Shown piece by piece: positions 1 through 8,185 of a stretch of DNA of 29,873 nucleotides. A model generated the notes under the pieces. That model worked only from the letters and a program-made list of their open reading frames with translations, was not told the origin of the DNA and ran no database searches. The stretch spans positions 1 to 29,873 of the forward strand of contig JANRJF010000362.1 of NCBI GenBank assembly GCA_033764095.1, in the 5' to 3' direction. Every line of letters starts with the position of its first letter. Position 1 is the first letter of the stretch. The DNA comes from JBDTMT01 sp033764095. GTDB lineage: Bacteria; Desulfobacterota; Binatia; HRBIN30; CADEER01. The translations under genes were made by a program, and so were the position numbers.

Positions 1-2280
1 GGCACGCCGCTGCACATCGCCTGGACCACCGGTGCGCCGACCAAACTGGCGGTGTTCGCGGTCGACGAGGGCATCCTGCAGGTGGCGCGCTGGAAGGAAC
101 CCGATCCGCTCGCCTACCTGTTCCGCAAGCGCGCCCTGGCGGTGACCACGGCGCAGATCCTCGACCTGCTGCTGCCCGAGCTCGACATCGTGCGTGCGCT
201 CGCCGCGCCGGGCGGCGACGAGGACGCGCTGCTCGCCGGCAACCTCAATCCGTTCAAGCGCAAGGGACAGCCGCCGGTGGCGTACTGGTCGGGGATCATG
301 GACGTCCCCGCCGGCGCCGGCGCGCTCGACTACGTGGTGCCGGACTACTTCAACGGCACGCTGCGCGTCACCGCCGTGGCGGTGAACGACCGCGCCATCG
401 GCGTCACCGGCGCGAAGGTGATCTCACGCGGGCCGTTCGTCATCAATCCGACCCTGCCGCTGTTCGCCGCGCCGGGCGACGAGTTCGACACCACCGCGAT
501 CGTCACCAACACGCTCGAGGGCAGCGGCGCCGGGGTGCCGGTGCAGGTGACGCTGGAGCCGTCCGCCGGTCTGGAGCTGGTCGGCGATGCGGCGCAGACG
601 CTGACCATCGACGAGGGCCGTGATGTGGCGGCGCACTGGCGCCTGCGCGTCACCGGCAGTCCGGGCGTCGCCGGCGCGGTGTTCCGCGCCGCCTCGGGCA
701 CGCACGCCACCACCGCGACGCAGGACATGAGCGTGCGGCCGGCGGCACCGGCGCTGACCACGGTGGCGACCGCGATCGCGGCGCGCGGCGGCACCGCCGA
801 GCTGCCGGTCGATCGCGTCCTGTACAGCGAACTACGCGACGTCGAGGCATCGGCGGCGACCAGCCCGCTCGGCCTGGTGCCCGGTCTGAGCCGCTACCTC
901 ACCACCTATCCGCACCTCTGCACCGAGCAGCTGGTCAGCGCCGCGCTGCCCGGCCTGGTGCTCGGCACGCACGCCGAGGAGCTCGGCATCGACCCAGCAC
1001 GCGCCGAGGCGCTGTTCGAACGCGCCCGGCTCACGCTGCAGGCACGCCAGAACAGCGACGGCGACTTCGGCATCTGGAGCGCCGACGCCAACACCGATCC
1101 GTTCATCACCGCCTACGCCACGCACTACCTGATCGAGGCGCGGGCACGCGGGCGCGCGGTGCCGGACGGAATGCTGCGCCGCGCGCTGTCGGCATTGGCC
1201 CAGAACCTTGAGCCGTCCGACGATCTCTTCGAGCTGCGCACCAAGAGCTACGGGCTCTACCTCCTCACCCGCAGCGGGCAGGTGAAGCTCGCCGAGGCAC
1301 GGGCGCTGCGCGATGTGCTGGTCGCGCTGCCCGCCGAGCAGTGGAACGGTTCAGTCGCGGCGCTCTTCCTCGCTGCCGTCTTCAAGCAGCTCAACCTGGA
1401 GGACGACGCCAAGCCGCTGCTCGCCGGCGTCGCGCTCGGCCGCCGCGGTGAGACCGACTACGACGACTTCGACGATCCGCTCTCGCGCGACGGGCTGACA
1501 CTCTACCTGCTCTCAAAGCACTTCCCCGATCGCGCCCGCGCCCTGCCGCCCGATGCGCTGCTCGCGCTCGGCGACGAGGTGGCGAAGTTCAACACCTTCT
1601 CCGCCGGCACTGTCATCCTCGGACTCGACGCCTACGCGCAGGCGGTTCCGCCGACCGTGGCGCAGAACCTGCGAATCAGCGCGATCGGCGCCGACGGCAC
1701 GGCGCAACCACTGACCACCACCGGGAGCGTCGTGCTGAGCGCCGCCGTACCCGAAGGCGCCAAGTCGATCCGCTTCGAGGCCAGCGGCGGCACGCCGCTG
1801 TTCCATCAGCTGGTGCAGGCGGGCTTCGATCGCACGCCGCAGACCGTCAAGGTCGCCAACGGCCTGGAGGTGGCGCGCGAGCTGCGCCTCGCCGGCGGCA
1901 AAGCAGCGGTGGCCAAGGCGGGCATCCACGACAAGCTCGACGTCGTGGTCAGCGTGCGCGCCACCGACGGCGTCGAGCGCGAGGTCGCGGTCGTCGACCT
2001 GTTGCCGGGCGGATTCGAGGTCGATCTCTCCTCCGACGCGCTGCTGCAGCGCCGCTCGTTGGTCGGCGGCGACGACGTTTGGGAGCCGCAGTACGTCGAC
2101 GCGCGCGAGGATCGCGTCGCGTTCTACGGCACCGTCGGCGATCGCGCCCGGCGCTTCGTCTACCGCATCAAGCCGACCAACCGCGGCCACTTCCAGGTGC
2201 CGCCGGTGCAGATCGAGGGCATGTACGACCGCGGCGCCTGGGGTCGAGGAGCGGGGAGTGGGATCGACGTCACCGACTGA
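1..2280 (+). CDS. Bacterial alpha-2-macroglobulin, C-terminal part (5' end outside window)
   Basis: The reading frame is open from base 1, so the N-terminal half lies outside the window and about 759 residues are visible. The thioester motif YPHLCTEQ has its Cys codon at 919-921 (visible residue 307) and fits the C-x-E-Q pattern of A2M proteins. The helical thioester domain follows it, then beta-rich receptor-binding-like domains to the end. Bacterial A2Ms are periplasmic or lipid-anchored proteins thought to trap foreign proteases when the envelope is breached. The gene overlaps pbpC by 23 bases. This yfhM-pbpC arrangement is well known and suggests that A2M protection is coupled to cell-wall repair. 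The motif has Thr where E. coli YfhM has Leu (CLEQ), but the reactive Cys and Gln are present. Family identity is secure; protease trapping is inferred from the family. Confidence 0.93.
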   Translation, partial: GTPLHIAWTTGAPTKLAVFAVDEGILQVARWKEPDPLAYLFRKRALAVTTAQILDLLLPELDIVRALAAPGGDEDALLAGNLNPFKRKGQPPVAYWSGIMDVPAGAGALDYVVPDYFNGTLRVTAVAVNDRAIGVTGAKVISRGPFVINPTLPLFAAPGDEFDTTAIVTNTLEGSGAGVPVQVTLEPSAGLELVGDAAQTLTIDEGRDVAAHWRLRVTGSPGVAGAVFRAASGTHATTATQDMSVRPAAPALTTVATAIAARGGTAELPVDRVLYSELRDVEASAATSPLGLVPGLSRYLTTYPHLCTEQLVSAALPGLVLGTHAEELGIDPARAEALFERARLTLQARQNSDGDFGIWSADANTDPFITAYATHYLIEARARGRAVPDGMLRRALSALAQNLEPSDDLFELRTKSYGLYLLTRSGQVKLAEARALRDVLVALPAEQWNGSVAALFLAAVFKQLNLEDDAKPLLAGVALGRRGETDYDDFDDPLSRDGLTLYLLSKHFPDRARALPPDALLALGDEVAKFNTFSAGTVILGLDAYAQAVPPTVAQNLRISAIGADGTAQPLTTTGSVVLSAAVPEGAKSIRFEASGGTPLFHQLVQAGFDRTPQTVKVANGLEVARELRLAGGKAAVAKAGIHDKLDVVVSVRATDGVEREVAVVDLLPGGFEVDLSSDALLQRRSLVGGDDVWEPQYVDAREDRVAFYGTVGDRARRFVYRIKPTNRGHFQVPPVQIEGMYDRGAWGRGAGSGIDVTD

Positions 2281-4732
2281 ACGGCGCTGGCTGCGCCGCG
2301 GCGGCTGGGCGATCGCCGCCGGCGCGCTGCTCTGGTGCGCGCTGCGCCTGCTGCCGGCGCCGTTGCTGGTCAATCGCGCCGGCATGTCGCAGCTCGTGCT
2401 GGCGCGCGACGGCTCGCTACTGCGCCTGTCGCTGGCCAGCGACGATCACTACCGGCTGTGGACGCCGCTGGAAGAGATTCCGGAATCGGTCGTCGACGCG
2501 ACGCTGCTGCAGGAGGACCGCTTCTTCTTCCGCCATCCCGGCATCAATCCCGGCTCGCTGCTACGCGCGGTCAACCACACCTACCTGCGCGGCGATCGTC
2601 GCCTTGGCGCCTCGACGCTGACCATGCAGCTGGCACGCATGCGCTTCGACCTCGATACGCGCAGCTGGCGCGGCAAGCTGGTGCAGATGTTCTACGCGCT
2701 GGTGCTGGAGCTGCGCTTCTCCAAGCGCGAGATCCTCGAGGCCTACCTCAACCTGGCGCCATACGGCGGCAACGTCGAAGGCGTCGGCGCCGCGAGCTGG
2801 CTGCTGTTCGGCAAGCCGCCGACCGAGCTGAGCCCGGCCGAGGCGCTGACGATGGCGGTGATTCCCAAGAGTCCCGCCGCGCGCACGCCCTTCTCCACCG
2901 CCGGCCGTGCCGAGCTCGCCGCGGCACGCGAGCGCCTCGCCTCGGCGTGGACGCAGCATCATGCGCAAATCACGCCGGCGGCGTTCGCCGCCGTGCAGCT
3001 GCGCGAGCGCGACGCGCTGCCGTATCGCGCCGCGCATCTCGCCGACCGGCTCACCGCCGCGCAGCCGTTCGCCGGCCGCATCGAGTCCACTATCGATCCC
3101 GCCATGCAGACGCTGGTCGAGCGCCAGCTCGGCGAGTGGCGCGCCGACGCGCTGCGCGTCGGCGTACGCAACGCCGCGGTGCTGGTGGTCGATCACCGCA
3201 GCATGGAAGTGCTCGCCTACGTCGGCTCCGCCGATCACGGCGACGCCGCCATCCAGGGCGCGGTCGACGGCGTGCGCGCGCGCCGCTCGCCGGGTTCGGC
3301 GCTGAAGCCGTTCCTGTACGGCCTGGCGCTCGACGCCGGCCTGATCAACCCCGAGACCATGCTGGAGGACACCTCACTCACCATCTCCAGCTGGAACCCG
3401 GAGAACTTCGACCGCGACTTCCTCGGCCCGATCAGCGCCACCGACGCACTGGTGCGCAGCCGCAATCTGCCGGCGGTGCAACTCGCCAACCGCCTGCCGC
3501 CGCCCGGCCTGTACGGCTTCCTCGCCGCCGCCCACATCGGCGCGCTGCGCAGCCCCGACTTCTACGGCCTCGCGCTCACCCTCGGCGGCGTCGAGGTCCG
3601 CCTCGACGAGCTCGTCCGCCTCTACGCCATGCTCGCCGCCGGCGGCATCGACCGCGACCTCGTCTTCATTCCCGCCGTTGAAAAGGCGGGGCCAGCGGGG
3701 ATTTTCCAAACAACCTCGGCCGGCGCCGCCGATTCCCTCCCCCGCTTGCGGGGGAGGGTCAGGGTGGGGGCCGACGCGAATGCCGGCGGTCAGGCCGAAG
3801 GTCACCGTCTCCTCTCGCCCGAGGCCGCCTACCTGGTCCTCGACATGCTGCGCGCCAACCCGCGTCCCGGCGATGAGGCGCGCCTGCAGCGCCGCTCGCG
3901 CGTGGCGTGGAAGACCGGCACCTCGTTCGGCTTCCGCGATGCGTGGGCGGTCGGCATCGCCGGTCGCTTCGTCATCGGCGTATGGGCCGGCAACTTCGAC
4001 GGCACACCCAATCCCGCCTTCGTCGGCCGCGAAACCGCCGGGCCGTTGTTCTTCCGCGTCGTCGACGCGCTGCGCGCGCGCGGCGAGTCGTTCGACGTGC
4101 CGCCGCCGCCGCGCGGCGTCGTGCCGGCCGAGGTGTGCGCGCTCTCCGGCGCGCCGCCGGGCGATCACTGCCCGGGCCACAAGGATACCTGGGTGATCGC
4201 CGGCCGCTCGCCGATCGGCACCTGCAGCGTGCACCGCGAGGTGGCTATCGACCTCGCCAGCGGCCTGCGCGCCTGTCCCGACCAGGTCCAGAACGTGCGC
4301 CACGAGGTCTACGAGTTCTGGCCCTCGCATCTGCTGTCGCTCTTCCGCCGCGTCGGCATCGCGCGCCGCACGCCGCCGCCCTATGCGCCGCAGTGCGGCA
4401 GCCGCGCCGACAGCGGCCGCCCGCTGCGCATCGACTCGCCGCAGGCGCGCCTGGTCTACGCGCTGCGCGACGGCGCCCACGACGAGATCCCGTTCTCCGC
4501 CGTCGCCGACGCCGACGGCCGCCGCGTCACCTGGTTCGTCGACGACGCCTACGTCGGCCAGTCCCAACCCGGCACGACCTTCTTCTGGCCCGCGAAGCCG
4601 GGCCAGTTCGTCGTCCGCGCCGTGGATGAGCTGGGCAGAAGCGTCGCCCAGCCGCTCAAGGTCGAGCTGGTGGTTCCCCCCGTCGCCGATCCCCCCTTTG
4701 AAAAAGGGGGGCCAGGGGGGATTTCCCAATAA
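2258..4732 (+). CDS. pbpC: Penicillin-binding protein 1C (peptidoglycan glycosyltransferase)
   Basis: This 824-residue bifunctional class A PBP builds peptidoglycan on the periplasmic face of the inner membrane. The GTG start at 2258 has a GAGGAG ribosome site at 2246-2251 and lies inside the end of the A2M gene. An N-terminal membrane anchor spans about residues 15-37. The GT51 domain shows QEDRFFFRHPG (catalytic Glu86) and GASTLTMQLAR (117-127). The transpeptidase motifs are S347-A-L-K350, S401-R-N403 and K552-T-G554. A BiPBP_C-type beta domain occupies about 715-805. It is longer than E. coli PbpC (about 770). Some of the excess is residues about 472-515, which lie between the SRN and KTG motifs and are encoded by two dispersed repeats. 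The last 13 or so residues (PPFEKGGPGGISQ) are also repeat-encoded. All catalytic residues are intact, so the gene is probably functional. Confidence 0.97.
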   Translation: MGSTSPTERRWLRRGGWAIAAGALLWCALRLLPAPLLVNRAGMSQLVLARDGSLLRLSLASDDHYRLWTPLEEIPESVVDATLLQEDRFFFRHPGINPGSLLRAVNHTYLRGDRRLGASTLTMQLARMRFDLDTRSWRGKLVQMFYALVLELRFSKREILEAYLNLAPYGGNVEGVGAASWLLFGKPPTELSPAEALTMAVIPKSPAARTPFSTAGRAELAAARERLASAWTQHHAQITPAAFAAVQLRERDALPYRAAHLADRLTAAQPFAGRIESTIDPAMQTLVERQLGEWRADALRVGVRNAAVLVVDHRSMEVLAYVGSADHGDAAIQGAVDGVRARRSPGSALKPFLYGLALDAGLINPETMLEDTSLTISSWNPENFDRDFLGPISATDALVRSRNLPAVQLANRLPPPGLYGFLAAAHIGALRSPDFYGLALTLGGVEVRLDELVRLYAMLAAGGIDRDLVFIPAVEKAGPAGIFQTTSAGAADSLPRLRGRVRVGADANAGGQAEGHRLLSPEAAYLVLDMLRANPRPGDEARLQRRSRVAWKTGTSFGFRDAWAVGIAGRFVIGVWAGNFDGTPNPAFVGRETAGPLFFRVVDALRARGESFDVPPPPRGVVPAEVCALSGAPPGDHCPGHKDTWVIAGRSPIGTCSVHREVAIDLASGLRACPDQVQNVRHEVYEFWPSHLLSLFRRVGIARRTPPPYAPQCGSRADSGRPLRIDSPQARLVYALRDGAHDEIPFSAVADADGRRVTWFVDDAYVGQSQPGTTFFWPAKPGQFVVRAVDELGRSVAQPLKVELVVPPVADPPFEKGGPGGISQ
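3671..3772 (+). repeat. Two dispersed repeats inserted in frame in pbpC
   Basis: Bases 3671-3709 are a diverged copy of the repeat seen at 4690-4729 and 21331-21372, with a palindromic start (CCCGCCgttgaaaaGGCGGG) and then CCAGCGGGGATTTTCCAA. Bases 3733-3772 are a second repeat type, CCCTCCCCCGC ttgc GGGGGAGGG followed by TCAGGGTGGGGG, which resembles a palindromic repeat common in many GC-rich genomes. Both are read through in the pbpC frame as VEKAGPAGIFQ and SLPRLRGRVRVGA. Confidence 0.85.
4690..4729 (+). repeat. Dispersed palindromic repeat at the pbpC 3' end
   Basis: The head CCCCCCTTTgaaaaAGGGGGG can fold on itself and is followed by CCAGGGGGGATTTCCCAA. It encodes the last residues of PbpC, and the stop codon TAA follows at once at 4730-4732. 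The hairpin may also act in transcription termination, although no clear T-run follows. Confidence 0.88.
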
Positions 4733-4804
4733 TTCTTCGGAGACAGGCAGCGCGCTCGCGAACACATTCGCGAACGCGCCATTCGGCCTGAAAGAGCAAT
4801 CTGC

Positions 4805-4840
4805 AAATCCCCCCGCGCCCCCCTTCTTCGAAGGGGGGAT
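4805..4840 (-). repeat. Dispersed palindromic repeat, inverted copy
   Basis: On the minus strand this reads ATCCCCCCTTCGAAGAAGGG then GGGCGCGGGGGGATTT, the same family as 4690-4729 but in the opposite orientation. The two copies are separated by 75 bases and sit between the convergent ends of pbpC and the DUF488 gene, so each gene runs into a copy at its 3' end. The DUF488 stop codon (complement of 4840-4842) touches the repeat edge. Confidence 0.85.
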
Positions 4841-5232
4841 CAGACCGCGCTGCTCGCGATCACCTTCTGCAGCAGGAAGCGGTGACACCGCGTGGCGTCC
4901 TCGTCACAGTGGCACATCAACGTGACGTCGCCGGCGCGCGCCAGCTGCTTGATCAGCCGCAGGGTGAACTTCTGGCCGTGGTTCTTGATCGTCGCGTTGC
5001 CGGCGTCGGCGTTGCCGCTGTCGAACAGCTCGATCCGATAGCGGCGGCTGAACTCCGCCCAGGTGATCCTGTCACCGAGGAACCCGCGCAGCAGCCGCTC
5101 GCTCGGCCCGAGGTTGGCCATCCACACGTCGTAACGATCGGTGCTCATGCCGCGGCCGCGAAAACGCGTCGCGAGAATGCGCAGGCCATCCGACTCCTCG
5201 ATTGGCGACCAGACCGATTTGGTTTTCAGCAC
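4840..5232 (-). CDS. DUF488 / YeaO-family protein
   Basis: This 130-residue protein has the hallmarks of DUF488 (YeaO-like) proteins. The N-terminal part has GLRILATRFRGRGM (16-29) and WMANLGPSERLLRGFL (37-52). The C-terminal part has VTLMCHCDEDATRCHR (103-118) with clustered Cys and His at C107, H108, C109, C116 and H117. The biochemical function of the family is not established. I chose GTG at 5232 because a GGGAGG site lies just upstream and residues before it look unrelated to the family. It starts 50 bases after modC on the same strand, so it may be cotranscribed, but no functional link to molybdate is evident. It is convergent with pbpC. Confidence 0.87.
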   Translation of the reverse strand: MLKTKSVWSPIEESDGLRILATRFRGRGMSTDRYDVWMANLGPSERLLRGFLGDRITWAEFSRRYRIELFDSGNADAGNATIKNHGQKFTLRLIKQLARAGDVTLMCHCDEDATRCHRFLLQKVIASSAV

Positions 5233-5247
5233 GTTCTTCGCCTCCCC

Positions 5248-5283
5248 CTGACAGCCAACAGCCTGGCAGCGTAACAGCCTGGT
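5248..5283 (+). repeat. Short AACAGCC-type repeat cluster
   Basis: The spacer between modC and the DUF488 gene reads as degenerate tandem units around AACAGCC (gACAGCC, AACAGCC, TGGCAGC, gtAACAGCC). A similar stretch in the other orientation lies at 7277-7330, so the two flank the mod genes. The match is short and visual only. Confidence 0.4.
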
Positions 5284-6362
5284 CACGCGTCGCGCGGCAG
5301 CAGGTGAATCGCCGGCGCCTTGATCGCGGCAATCACCCGATCGCCTTCGCGCAGCGCCAGTTCCTCGCACGCTGGCCGGGTGATCAGCGCGGTGAGCGGG
5401 AAGCCGGCGTCGAGGCCGACGCGCACCAGGGCGCCCTCCCAGGTGAGGGCGGTGACGGTGGCGAGCAACTGGTTGCGGGCGCTGCTGACGCCAGGGGCGC
5501 CGGGCTGCAGGACGACGTCCTCGCCGCGCAGGCAGACGTACACCGCGGTGCCGATGTCGGGCGGCAGCACGGCGGTGAGCAGCGCCAGCCCGACGCGCAC
5601 GGTGGCGAGGCCGTCGCGCTCGCCGACGATGTCGCCCACCGCGACCGTCTCCATGCCGACGATGCCGGCGACGGCGAGATCGGCCGGCTGCGAGAACACC
5701 GTGGTCACCGCGCCGCGCTGCAGCACCGCGCCGTCGCGCATGACGATCACCTCGTCGGCCAGCGCCATCACCTCGGTGCGCTCGTGCGTCACCAGCACCA
5801 CCGGAATGGCGAAGCTGCGCAGCATGCGGCGCAGCTCGCCGCGCAGCGTATCGCGCAGGCCGGCATCGAGCGCCGACAGCGGCTCGTCGAGCAGCAGCAG
5901 GCGCGGGCGGCGCGCCAGGGCGCGCGCCAGCGCGACGCGCTGCTGCTGTCCACCTGAGATCTGCTGCGGGTGGCGCGCCGCCAGGCCGCTGAGCTCGAAG
6001 GTGCGCAGCAGGCTCTCGACGCGCTCGGCGCGCTCGTTCGCCGCCAGGCCGAAGCCGATGTTCTCGGCCACGCTCAGATGCGGGAAGAGCGCGTAGTCCT
6101 GGAAGACGAAGCCGACGCCGCGCTCCTGTGGCGAGCGGTGCACGCGCTGCGCGGCGTCGAACCAGGTCGCCGCGCCGCAGCGGATGCTGCCGCTCTCCGG
6201 CCGCTCGAGCCCGGCCAGGCAGCGCAGGATGGTGGTCTTGCCGCAGCCCGAGGGGCCGAACAGCACCGTCACCGAGGCGCTGTCGGCGGCGCGCTGCAGG
6301 GACGCCTGCACGGTGAAGTCGCCGCGCTGCTTGCCGAACTCCGCAGCCAATACGTCGCTCAT
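5283..6362 (-). CDS. modC: Molybdate ABC transporter ATP-binding protein
   Basis: This 359-residue ATPase powers import of molybdate (or a related oxyanion) through ModB at the inner membrane. The Walker A motif GPSGCGKTT is at residues 36-44, the Q-loop in FVFQDYALFPHL around 86-95, the ABC signature ISGGQQQR at 135-142, and Walker B LLLLDEP with Asp159-Glu160. A switch-region His follows in VTHERTEV. The C-terminal part (about 280-350) resembles the Mop/TOBE oxyanion-binding domain typical of ModC. The ATG start at 6362 overlaps the modB stop by 4 bases (ATGA), indicating translational coupling. The frame stays open upstream, but that extension only shadows modB. Molybdate is the family-based substrate; sulfate or tungstate cannot be excluded. 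Confidence 0.92.
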   Translation of the reverse strand: MSDVLAAEFGKQRGDFTVQASLQRAADSASVTVLFGPSGCGKTTILRCLAGLERPESGSIRCGAATWFDAAQRVHRSPQERGVGFVFQDYALFPHLSVAENIGFGLAANERAERVESLLRTFELSGLAARHPQQISGGQQQRVALARALARRPRLLLLDEPLSALDAGLRDTLRGELRRMLRSFAIPVVLVTHERTEVMALADEVIVMRDGAVLQRGAVTTVFSQPADLAVAGIVGMETVAVGDIVGERDGLATVRVGLALLTAVLPPDIGTAVYVCLRGEDVVLQPGAPGVSSARNQLLATVTALTWEGALVRVGLDAGFPLTALITRPACEELALREGDRVIAAIKAPAIHLLPRDA

Positions 6363-7021
6363 GGCAGCCCGCCGCGGCGCCGCAGCGCGAAGACGGCGCA
6401 CAACACCAGCAGTGCGAAGCCGACCAGCACCAGCGCGGTGTCGGCGGCGCGCGCGTAGTTGAGCGCCTGCACGTCGTCGTAGATCGCGATCGACAGCGTG
6501 CGGGTGACGCCGGGAATGTTGCCGCCGATCATCAGCACGACGCCGAACTCGCCGACCGTGTGCGCGAAGGTCAGCACCACGCCGGCGAGGATGCCGGGCC
6601 AGGCGAGCGGCGCGGTGACACGGCGGAAGGTGGCGAGGCGCGAGACGCCGCAGCACCAGGCGGCCTCGATCAGGCGGCGGTCGACCGCGGCAAACGCGGC
6701 GCTGAACGGTCGCACCGCAAACGGCAGATTGTAGATCACCGACGCGAGCAGGATGCCGGCGAAGGAGAACGGCAGGCGCGAGCCGGTGAGGGCTTCGAAG
6801 GCGTGCCCGAGCGGCGCCTGCGGGCTAATCGCCAGCAGCAGGTAGAAGCCGAGCACCGTCGGCGGCAGCACCAGCGGCAGCGAGGTGATCGCCTCGACCA
6901 CGACTCGTCCACGCCACTGTGTGGTCGCCAGCCAGTAGGCGAGCGGCAGCCCGACGATCAGCAGCACCGCGGTAGTGCAGACCGCCAGACGCAGCGTCAG
7001 CAGCACCGCCGTCCAGTCCAC
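6359..7021 (-). CDS. modB: Molybdate ABC transporter permease
   Basis: This 220-residue permease of the CysTW/ModB type has about five or six hydrophobic segments, beginning with LLTLRLAVCTTAVLLIVGLP. The cytoplasmic EAA loop that docks on ModC is present as EAAWCCGVSRLATFRRV (residues 119-135). Near the end, HTVGEFGVVLMIGGNIPG is very characteristic of ModB. The start is GTG at 7021 and has no good ribosome site. The upstream neighbour is not modA but a 153-base inverted-repeat element and then a lipoprotein gene, so the substrate-binding protein must be encoded elsewhere or has been lost. It is coupled to modC through an ATGA overlap. Confidence 0.93.
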   Translation of the reverse strand: MDWTAVLLTLRLAVCTTAVLLIVGLPLAYWLATTQWRGRVVVEAITSLPLVLPPTVLGFYLLLAISPQAPLGHAFEALTGSRLPFSFAGILLASVIYNLPFAVRPFSAAFAAVDRRLIEAAWCCGVSRLATFRRVTAPLAWPGILAGVVLTFAHTVGEFGVVLMIGGNIPGVTRTLSIAIYDDVQALNYARAADTALVLVGFALLVLCAVFALRRRGGLP

Positions 7022-7330
7022 GCGTCAGATCATTGCGCGTCGCGGTGCCGAGGGCGAACCGGTCGGCGCAGATTTCTCGGATCAGGCTGTTGGCCTCGAA
7101 AGCGCAGAAAGAATTCACCACAGAGGCACGGAGTCTCAGAGCAGGCTGTCGTGGCGCCGCACGCGGGCCATGCCGTCAACGCCATCAACAATGGGTTTGG
7201 ACACAAGCGCCTGTCCACGCGATCCTAGTCTCTCTGTGCACTCTGTGTCTCTGTGGTGAATTCCGTTTGTCTCCTCGAGGTTAGCTGTCAGGCTGCTGGC
7301 GGTTAGGGGTTCTCTTCCGGCCTTAACAGC
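7022..7330. other. Intergenic region with repeats, no gene
   Basis: No credible gene is present in these 309 bases upstream of modB. It holds the inverted-repeat element at 7111-7263 and an AACAGCC-like stretch at 7277-7330. Short frames here lack ribosome sites and family resemblance. Any modB promoter must lie here or further upstream; I could not pick out a convincing one. Confidence 0.7.
7111..7263. mobile_element. MITE-like element with 15-bp perfect terminal inverted repeats
   Basis: The ends are GAATTCACCACAGAG (7111-7125) and its exact reverse complement CTCTGTGGTGAATTC (7249-7263). Similarity continues inward imperfectly (GGCACGGAG on the left, ACACAGAG when the right end is inverted). 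The 123-base interior has no coding frame. The size and structure suit a small non-autonomous element. The CACAGAG-rich end resembles a repeat I have seen scattered in many bacterial genomes. No obvious target-site duplication flanks it. Confidence 0.75.
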
Positions 7331-8056
7331 CTATTTGGGCACGACGACGCGACGCTTGATCTCGCGGTCGGCAAACTGCGGATACCTGGCGCGGAAGTCG
7401 GCGGTGGTGCGGTCGTAGTTGTCGGTCACCGCGTAGACCACGTCGACCTTGTCGGAGAACACGTCCCAGGCGCTGTAGCTCTGCCGGATCTCGATGTCGC
7501 CGAGGTAGACGATCTCCTCGCCCGGGATGTTGACCGCGGTGAAGGCGAAGTCGGACGACGGCGCCGGGATCGACGACGGCGTCGCGGTCTCGTGCGACAT
7601 GTCGGGGTAGGCGATTGCCAGGCCGTCGTACATGCCCTCCAGCACCGACACCGCCATCAGGCCGGGCGGCTCGTAGCGATAGAGGCTCGGCCGACTCGAC
7701 TCGCCGCCGAACACATAGGTGCCGGGCGGCGGAAAGGTCACCGTCGCGGTGCTGCGGTCGGCACCGCGCTCGACGCCCTCACCCGGATGGAGCTGGATGT
7801 AGAGCGGATTGTTGGTGAATGGGCCGAGCCCCGGCTCGCCCTGCGTGGTCACGACGATGCGCGCCACCGCCACCCCGCGCGACAGCTCCAGTTTGTAGTC
7901 GGCCGGCAGTTGACCGCTGACCGTCGGCGGCAGCTTGAGCCGCTCGCTGCTGCGGCTGCTGCAGCCAACCATCAGTAGCGCCCACGCCACACACATCCCC
8001 AGCAGCAGGAACACGAGCAACTGGCCGAACGAGCGGGAGCCGTGCGGGGTTCTCAT
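7331..8056 (-). CDS. Predicted lipoprotein of unknown function
   Basis: This 241-residue protein starts at the ATG at 8056, preceded by GGGTGG. It has a positively charged N-terminus, a hydrophobic stretch (residues about 12-30) and a lipobox MVGC with Cys32, predicting lipid attachment and an envelope location. The mature part is beta-rich with no family I recognise; it includes YVFGGESSRPSLYRYEPPG and a C-terminal segment ending in KRRVVVPK. It is divergent from the RHS cassette, separated by a 129-base shared upstream region, so it could be co-regulated with it. It is about the size of a ModA protein and upstream of modB, but I see no solute-binding-protein motifs, so I do not call it ModA. 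Confidence 0.82.
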   Translation of the reverse strand: MRTPHGSRSFGQLLVFLLLGMCVAWALLMVGCSSRSSERLKLPPTVSGQLPADYKLELSRGVAVARIVVTTQGEPGLGPFTNNPLYIQLHPGEGVERGADRSTATVTFPPPGTYVFGGESSRPSLYRYEPPGLMAVSVLEGMYDGLAIAYPDMSHETATPSSIPAPSSDFAFTAVNIPGEEIVYLGDIEIRQSYSAWDVFSDKVDVVYAVTDNYDRTTADFRARYPQFADREIKRRVVVPK

Positions 8057-8185
8057 GACGCCACCCGTACCCGGCTTTGCCTGCAAAGGCGACGGCTGTC
8101 TGCCGCGCACCCCAACAACCCGCCCCACACTGTTGGCGTCCGATTAACGCATCACTGGTGAGATCCCCACTTCCAGGAGCCGCCC

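Noticed and set aside
3374..4888. A 504-codon minus-strand frame opposite pbpC.
   Set aside because: It is antisense to a clearly coding PBP and has no recognisable motif; parts of it merely read the dispersed repeats.
7331..8056. The idea that the lipoprotein upstream of modB is ModA.
   Set aside because: The size fits, but no periplasmic molybdate-binding motif is visible and the predicted beta-rich sequence differs from ModA.
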